Origin: Paracoccus sediminilitoris
GTDB taxonomy: Bacteria > Pseudomonadota > Alphaproteobacteria > Rhodobacterales > Rhodobacteraceae
Reading direction: 5' to 3'
Assembly (NCBI RefSeq): GCF_003259195.1
Contig: NZ_QJPK01000003.1
Location: forward strand, 108,509 to 172,508
DNA length: 64,000 bases
In this document: one piece after another, positions 59,654 to 64,000 of the stretch
Numbering within the stretch: position 1 is the stretch's first letter
Layout of the letters: each line of letters opens with the position of its first letter
Notes under the pieces: generated by a model
Database searches by the model: none
Seen by the model: the letters and a program-made list of their open reading frames with translations, nothing else
Told to the model about the DNA's origin: nothing
Position numbers and translations under genes: made by a program

Positions 59654-61900
59654 TCAGCTCTTCTTGCGCCGCCGCTTGGTGGCGCGCTTGACCTCGGCCA
59701 GCCGGGCCTTGGTCGACACGCGGCCCGGCGTGGCACCGCGACGGCCCTTGCTGCGCCCGCGCGGCATCGCCTTGCCGTCCAGCTCCAACAATTCCAGCAT
59801 CAGGCCGCCGGTGACAGGCACGGCTTCGGCCAGACGCACGGTGACGCGCTGACCGACGCCGATTTCCAGCCCCGTGTCACTGCCGACAAGGGTATGGGCA
59901 TCGGGGTCGAAGTGGAAATATTCCTGGCCAATCGACCGGATCGGCAGCAACCCGTCCGCCCCGGTTTCATCAAGCCGCACGAAGGCGCCGAACTTCTGCA
60001 CGCCGTTGATGCGGCCCGTCATTTCCGTGCCGACCCGTTCGGACAGATAGGCCGCCAGATAGCGGTCGGTCGTGTCGCGTTCGGCCGCCATGCTGCGGCG
60101 TTCGGTTTCGCTGATATGGGTGGCGGTTTCGGACAGACGCTCGATCTCGTCTGCATTCAGCCCATCCTTGCCCCAGCCATGGCCCGCGATCAGTGCGCGA
60201 TGGACGATCAGGTCGGCATAGCGGCGGATGGGCGAGGTGAAATGCGCATAGCTTTTCAACGACAGCCCGAAATGGCCGTAATTCTCGGGGTGGTAATAGG
60301 CCTGCGTCATCGACCGCAGGGTCGAGATGTTGATCAATTCGTCGAAATCGGTGTCCTGCGATTGCGCCAGAAGGCGGTTCAGATGGCTGGTATGCAGCAC
60401 CTGCCCCTTGGCCAGCGTGAACCCCGATGCCTGTGCGACCTCGCGCAGCGCGTCGATCTTGGCAAGGCTGGGTTCCTCGTGGACGCGGAACAGCAGCGGG
60501 CGGGACCGTTTGGACAGTTCCTCGGCGGCGGCGACATTCGCCAGCACCATGAATTCCTCGATCAGCTTGTGGGCGTCGAAGCGTTCGCGAAACTTGACGT
60601 CCTTGACGCGGCCATCCGGCGTCAGCTCGATCCGGCGTTCGGGCAGGTCCAGTTCCAGCGGCTGGCGACGCTCACGCGCCGATTTCAGCAGGCCATAGGC
60701 GTGCCAGAGGGGCGTGATCACCTCCTCCATCAGGGGCGCTGTCTGGTCGTCGGGGTTGCCATCGGCCCCCGCCTGCGCCTGTTCATAGGACAGGCTGGCG
60801 CGGCTGTTCATCATGGCGCGGTGGAAGGTATGGCTGGCCTTGTTGCCCTGCGCGTCCAGACGCATCCGGACGGCGATGACGGGACGATCGACGCCCTCGT
60901 GCAGCGAACACAGATCTGCCGACAGCGCCTCGGGCAGCATGGGCACCACGCGGTCGGGGAAATAGCTGGAATTGCCGCGGTTCCACGCCTCGCGGTCCAG
61001 CGCGCTGCCGGTGCGGACGTAATGGGCGACATCGGCGATGGCGACCCAGATGGTCGCGCCGCCGTCATCCTCGACCTGGGCTGCGACCGCGTCATCGTGG
61101 TCGCGTGCATCGGATGGGTCGATGGTGACCAGCGGCAGGTCGCGCAGATCGTCGCGGCCCTTCATGGTGGCGGGCTTGGCCGATTCCGCTTCGCGGATGA
61201 CGGCATCGGGGAATTCGTCAGGGATGCCGTGCTGGTGGATGGCGATCAGGCTGACCGCACGCGGGGCCGAAGGGTCGCCCAAGCGGTCGATGATCCGCGC
61301 CCAAGGCATGCCCATGCGGTTCTTGGGGCCGACCTGTTCACCCTGCACCAATTCACCATTTTCGGCGCCAAGCGTTGCATCGCTGCGGACGCGCCATTCG
61401 CGGTCCTGGCCCTTGTCGATGGGCATGATGCGCCCGCCCTCGGTATCCTTGCGGAAGATGCCGGTGATGCGGTTGGGACTGGCGGTGACGCGGCGGATCA
61501 GCCGAGCCTCGTATTGGTATTCCTCGCCCGTGACAGGGGCCAGACGGCCCAGGAAGCGGTCGCCGCGCCCCAGGGCCGGGTCGCTTTCGCGGGGGACGTA
61601 AAGGATGCGGGGCATCGGGCCTTCGTTGCGCCACTCCATCGGACGCGCGAACAGGTCGCCCGACCCGTCGGGGGCCAGCAGCTCCAGCACCGTCACGGGG
61701 GGCAGCTTTTCGGCGTCCAGATAATGCCGGCGGCGACGTTCCAGCTGGCCCGCGGCCTCCAACTCCTTCAGCAGGCGCTTGAGGTCGATGCGGGCCGCGC
61801 CCTTGATGCCGAAGGCCTTGGCGATGTCGCGTTTGGAATTGGCCTCGGGGTGTTCGGCGACCCATTCCAGAATCTGTTCTTTGCTTGGGATCTGGGTCAT
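59654..61900 (-). CDS. rnr: Ribonuclease R
   Basis: 3'-5' exoribonuclease for structured RNA, rRNA quality control and tmRNA-tagged transcripts. The 748-residue protein has an N-terminal winged helix (about 5-65), cold-shock domains, the RNB catalytic domain with DPSDARDHDD (261-270), and an S1 domain (GRINGVQKFGAFVRL), then a short basic tail. The start is ATG 61900. It is convergent with atoE. Confidence 0.96.
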   Translation of the reverse strand: MTQIPSKEQILEWVAEHPEANSKRDIAKAFGIKGAARIDLKRLLKELEAAGQLERRRRHYLDAEKLPPVTVLELLAPDGSGDLFARPMEWRNEGPMPRILYVPRESDPALGRGDRFLGRLAPVTGEEYQYEARLIRRVTASPNRITGIFRKDTEGGRIMPIDKGQDREWRVRSDATLGAENGELVQGEQVGPKNRMGMPWARIIDRLGDPSAPRAVSLIAIHQHGIPDEFPDAVIREAESAKPATMKGRDDLRDLPLVTIDPSDARDHDDAVAAQVEDDGGATIWVAIADVAHYVRTGSALDREAWNRGNSSYFPDRVVPMLPEALSADLCSLHEGVDRPVIAVRMRLDAQGNKASHTFHRAMMNSRASLSYEQAQAGADGNPDDQTAPLMEEVITPLWHAYGLLKSARERRQPLELDLPERRIELTPDGRVKDVKFRERFDAHKLIEEFMVLANVAAAEELSKRSRPLLFRVHEEPSLAKIDALREVAQASGFTLAKGQVLHTSHLNRLLAQSQDTDFDELINISTLRSMTQAYYHPENYGHFGLSLKSYAHFTSPIRRYADLIVHRALIAGHGWGKDGLNADEIERLSETATHISETERRSMAAERDTTDRYLAAYLSERVGTEMTGRINGVQKFGAFVRLDETGADGLLPIRSIGQEYFHFDPDAHTLVGSDTGLEIGVGQRVTVRLAEAVPVTGGLMLELLELDGKAMPRGRSKGRRGATPGRVSTKARLAEVKRATKRRRKKS

Positions 61901-61939
61901 GTCCTACCTGTCATTTCGGCCCCAACGCTGCCATGCAGG

Positions 61940-62356
61940 TCAGAGTTCGCGTGTCATGTCCCGATGCGGGATTCCCGCGTCGTCGTAAACCGGTCCCTGC
62001 GCCAGAAAGCCAAGTTTTTCGTAAAAGCCGATGGCATGGGTCTGTGCGCCAAGCTTGGCGGTGGTGACGCCGGGATGCGTGCGCAGCACATCCATCGAAG
62101 CGCGGATCAGCTGCGCGCCCAGTCCCGTGCCCCGGGCCTGCGGCAGCACGCAGACGCGGCCGATCTTGCCGATATCGCCGCGGATCAGGATGCGGGCAGT
62201 GCCGACGGGGACATCGTCCTGCCATGCCAGCAGGTGGATGGCTTCGCCATCCAGGTCGTCCATCTCATCGGCCTCGGGGACGTTCTGTTCCTGGATGAAC
62301 ACGGTGCGGCGCAGGGCGTGGCAGGCGGCCAGATCGTCGGTCTGTTCGATCCTCAT
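61940..62356 (-). CDS. GNAT-family N-acetyltransferase (ElaA-like)
   Basis: A 138-residue acetyltransferase with the acetyl-CoA loop [18 protein letters not shown] region (Q/R-x-x-G-x-G/A) and YEKLGF in motif B. The opening [13 protein letters not shown] resembles ElaA. Substrate unknown. It overlaps dapE by ATGA, suggesting co-expression. Confidence 0.88.
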   Translation of the reverse strand: MRIEQTDDLAACHALRRTVFIQEQNVPEADEMDDLDGEAIHLLAWQDDVPVGTARILIRGDIGKIGRVCVLPQARGTGLGAQLIRASMDVLRTHPGVTTAKLGAQTHAIGFYEKLGFLAQGPVYDDAGIPHRDMTREL

Positions 62357-63489
62357 GCGAAATAGCTTTCCAGAATGCGCTGATAGATGGTCTTCAGCTG
62401 GTGGATCTGCGCGACGGGCACGCGTTCGTCGACCTGGTGCATATGGTGACCGACCAAGCCGAATTCCACAACCGGGCAGTGATCCTTGACAAAGCGTGCA
62501 TCCGACGTCCCCCCCGATGTGGACAGGACCGGCTGGCGGTTGGTTTCCTGGGTGACGATGCCGCGCACCAGATCGACGAAGGGGCCGGGCTCGGTCAGGA
62601 ATGCCTCGCCCGAGATGGCGCTGGTGACGGTCAGGGTGACGCCGGTTTCAGCGCTGATGCGGGCGGCACGTTCGCCGAGGTCGGCCTGCAGCGATGCGCC
62701 GGTATGCAGGTCGTTGAAGCGGATATTGACGAGCGCGCTGGCGCGTTCCGGGATCACGTTCGAGGCCGGATTGCCGCAGTCGATGGTGGTGATCTGCAGA
62801 CCCGAAGGGTCGAAGTGATCCGTCCCCTTGTCCAGGGGCGTCGCGGTCAGCTCCGACAGATAGGCCGTCAGCGCATGCAGGGGGTTCCTGGCGCGATGCG
62901 GATAGGCGGCGTGGCCCTGCTGGCCCTTGGCGGTGATGGTGAAGGTCGCCGACCCGCGCCGGCCGATCTTCATCATCTCGCCCATGACATCCGGGTTCGA
63001 CGGCTCGCCCACGACGCAGGCATCCATGCGTTCGCCGTTCGCCTCCATCCAATCCAGGATGGCGATGGTGCCATCTTTTGATGGTCCCTCCTCATCCCCG
63101 GTGATGGTCAGGATCACCGCCCCGTCGGGGGGCGTGTCGCGGGTGAAGTCGATGGCGGCGGCGACGAAGGCCGCGACGCCCGATTTCATGTCGGTCGCAC
63201 CCCGCCCCCAAATGATGCCATCCTCGACATGGCCGCTGAAGGGCGGATGCGTCCAAGACCCCAGATCGCCCGGCGGCACGACATCGGTATGGCCGTTGAA
63301 GCCGAAGCTGCGCGCGCCTTTGGCCCCCCACCGCGCAAACAGGTTCGACGTGCCGTTGCGATCGACCCGCGTCACTTCGAATCCGGCCTCGCTCAGCATG
63401 TCGCCCAGCAGGACCAGCGCGCCGCCTTCTTCCGGGGTGACGGAGGGGCAGCGGATCAGGCGGGCAGTCAGGTCGGCGGGATCGGTCAT
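62353..63489 (-). CDS. dapE: Succinyl-diaminopimelate desuccinylase
   Basis: Zinc hydrolase of the succinylase branch of lysine/diaminopimelate synthesis. The 378-residue protein has [10 protein letters not shown] with H67 and D69, the bridging D100 ([10 protein letters not shown]) and the catalytic pair DEEGPSKDG (E133-E134). I chose ATG 63489, which forms TGATG with the upstream stop; GTG 63492 is an alternative. It feeds lysA, found elsewhere in the window. Confidence 0.95.
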   Translation of the reverse strand: MTDPADLTARLIRCPSVTPEEGGALVLLGDMLSEAGFEVTRVDRNGTSNLFARWGAKGARSFGFNGHTDVVPPGDLGSWTHPPFSGHVEDGIIWGRGATDMKSGVAAFVAAAIDFTRDTPPDGAVILTITGDEEGPSKDGTIAILDWMEANGERMDACVVGEPSNPDVMGEMMKIGRRGSATFTITAKGQQGHAAYPHRARNPLHALTAYLSELTATPLDKGTDHFDPSGLQITTIDCGNPASNVIPERASALVNIRFNDLHTGASLQADLGERAARISAETGVTLTVTSAISGEAFLTEPGPFVDLVRGIVTQETNRQPVLSTSGGTSDARFVKDHCPVVEFGLVGHHMHQVDERVPVAQIHQLKTIYQRILESYFA

Positions 63490-64000
63490 CACAGGCTCCA
63501 GATTTCGAGGGCGCGGCGGATCAGGTTCAGGCCGGTCAGGATCAAGAGGACGAGCGTCCAGCGGCGGAATTGCGCGACATCAAGCCGGTCCTGCATCGCG
63601 AAACCCAGCTTCATGCCGATGATGGCGGGAATGCACAGCACCGCCGACAGGGGCAGCGTCTGCCCGTTCAGCAGGCCCGAAAACAGATGCGCCACCGTCA
63701 GCACCACCGCGCCGATCAGGAAGACCACGCCCTGCACGCGGACCTGTTCGCGCTTTTCGGTGCCGATGGAGAGCAGATAGACGATCAGCGGGGGCCCCCA
63801 GATGCCCGACACCCCGCCGTAAAGCCCGCCGATGATGCCCGACACGGCCTCGGCCCGCTTGCGGTGATGCAGGTTCAGGACCAGCGGCCGGCCCGACAGC
63901 TGCCACAGGGCGAATGCGGTGATCGGCACGCCCAGCAATGCATACATGACGTCCTGCGGGATCGATGCGGCAAAGCCCGCCGACACGCAGATGAACAGCG
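63489..64000 (-). CDS. TauE/SafE (TSUP) family permease, 5' end outside window
   Basis: The C-terminal roughly 170 residues of a multi-helix membrane protein. Visible are the TSUP motif [20 protein letters not shown] and several hydrophobic helices. Family members export sulfite, sulfoacetate or related anions. The frame runs off the right edge, so the start is not seen. Its stop overlaps the dapE start. Confidence 0.88.
   Translation of the reverse strand, partial: LFICVSAGFAASIPQDVMYALLGVPITAFALWQLSGRPLVLNLHHRKRAEAVSGIIGGLYGGVSGIWGPPLIVYLLSIGTEKREQVRVQGVVFLIGAVVLTVAHLFSGLLNGQTLPLSAVLCIPAIIGMKLGFAMQDRLDVAQFRRWTLVLLILTGLNLIRRALEIWSL

Noticed and set aside
59612..62365. Plus-strand frame of 917 codons opposite rnr and the GNAT gene
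   Set aside because: Shadow of the RNase R gene on the other strand, without ribosome-binding site or family motif.
1..64000. CRISPR arrays, insertion sequences, prophage, integrases, toxin-antitoxin or defence genes
   Set aside because: None seen; no repeated spacers, transposase motifs or terminal repeats, and composition is uniform apart from short AT-rich gaps.

Overview
The window is a stretch of core chromosome from a GC-rich alphaproteobacterium, most probably Paracoccus or a close relative in the Rhodobacteraceae. The evidence is the set of families and their order: an argH - small lipoprotein - lysA - TIGR02302 run, a YlxR-L7Ae fusion inside a rimP-nusA-infB operon, three deformylases in front of fmt, a phaAB pair without phaC, TspO, and a PrtD/HlyD pair. 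Almost every base is coding. I see no rRNA, tRNA, CRISPR array, insertion sequence, prophage or attachment site, and no defence system. Two genes run off the window: the 5' end of ilvA on the left and the 5' end of a TauE/SafE permease on the right.

Layout. 1-9 kb: ilvA, a receiver-SpoIIE phosphatase, a Nudix gene, then a tightly coupled run hslO - nudL - cca - ABC exporter - 23S rRNA methyltransferase. 9-11 kb: two L,D-transpeptidases around a CAP-domain lipoprotein. 11-17.5 kb: hemH with a BioC-like methyltransferase, divergent comF, grxC-nit-marR, ubiG, prolyl aminopeptidase and tspO. 17.5-23.5 kb: the rimP-nusA-ylxR/L7Ae-infB operon with a structured leader, then a 42-codon gene on the other strand. 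23.5-32 kb: ppi-argJ-mutT divergent from secA, then def-def-def-fmt read leftwards. 31.6-37.7 kb: malY/patB, accA, small ORFs, plsC-ftsX-ftsE, and a divergent zinc-ribbon membrane protein. 37.7-44 kb: TIGR02302-lysA-lptM-like-argH on the minus strand, tlpA and tag. 44-51 kb: an EAL protein, phaAB, ydcH-like, trmN6 with a DUF2007 gene, polyprenyl synthase and amtB. 51-64 kb: a class A penicillin-binding protein, mlaC-mlaA, a type I secretion ABC/HlyD pair, atoE, and rnr - GNAT - dapE - TSUP.

The genes serve translation and RNA metabolism (nusA, infB, rimP, def, fmt, cca, rnr, RNA methyltransferases), amino-acid synthesis (ilvA, argJ, argH, lysA, dapE), envelope growth (PBP, L,D-transpeptidases, FtsEX, PlsC, Mla), quinone, haem and isoprenoid synthesis (ubiG, polyprenyl synthase, hemH), carbon storage (phaAB), and redox or damage repair (hslO, grxC, nit, mutT, tag). 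Neighbours very often overlap by 1-11 bases (ATGA, GTGA, TGATG), so translational coupling is the rule, and GTG or TTG starts are common.

The least ordinary signals are: the autonomous 42-codon gene downstream of infB with its own promoter, ribosome-binding site and terminator; a third deformylase whose zinc cysteine and catalytic glutamate are both replaced; a terminator placed between promoter and start codon of the nusA operon, with a possible alternative pairing; several genes whose -10-like box lies 6-7 bases before an ATG with no ribosome-binding site; and a cysteine-bearing insertion in the transglycosylase domain of the PBP. I did not find a clearly new multigene system.
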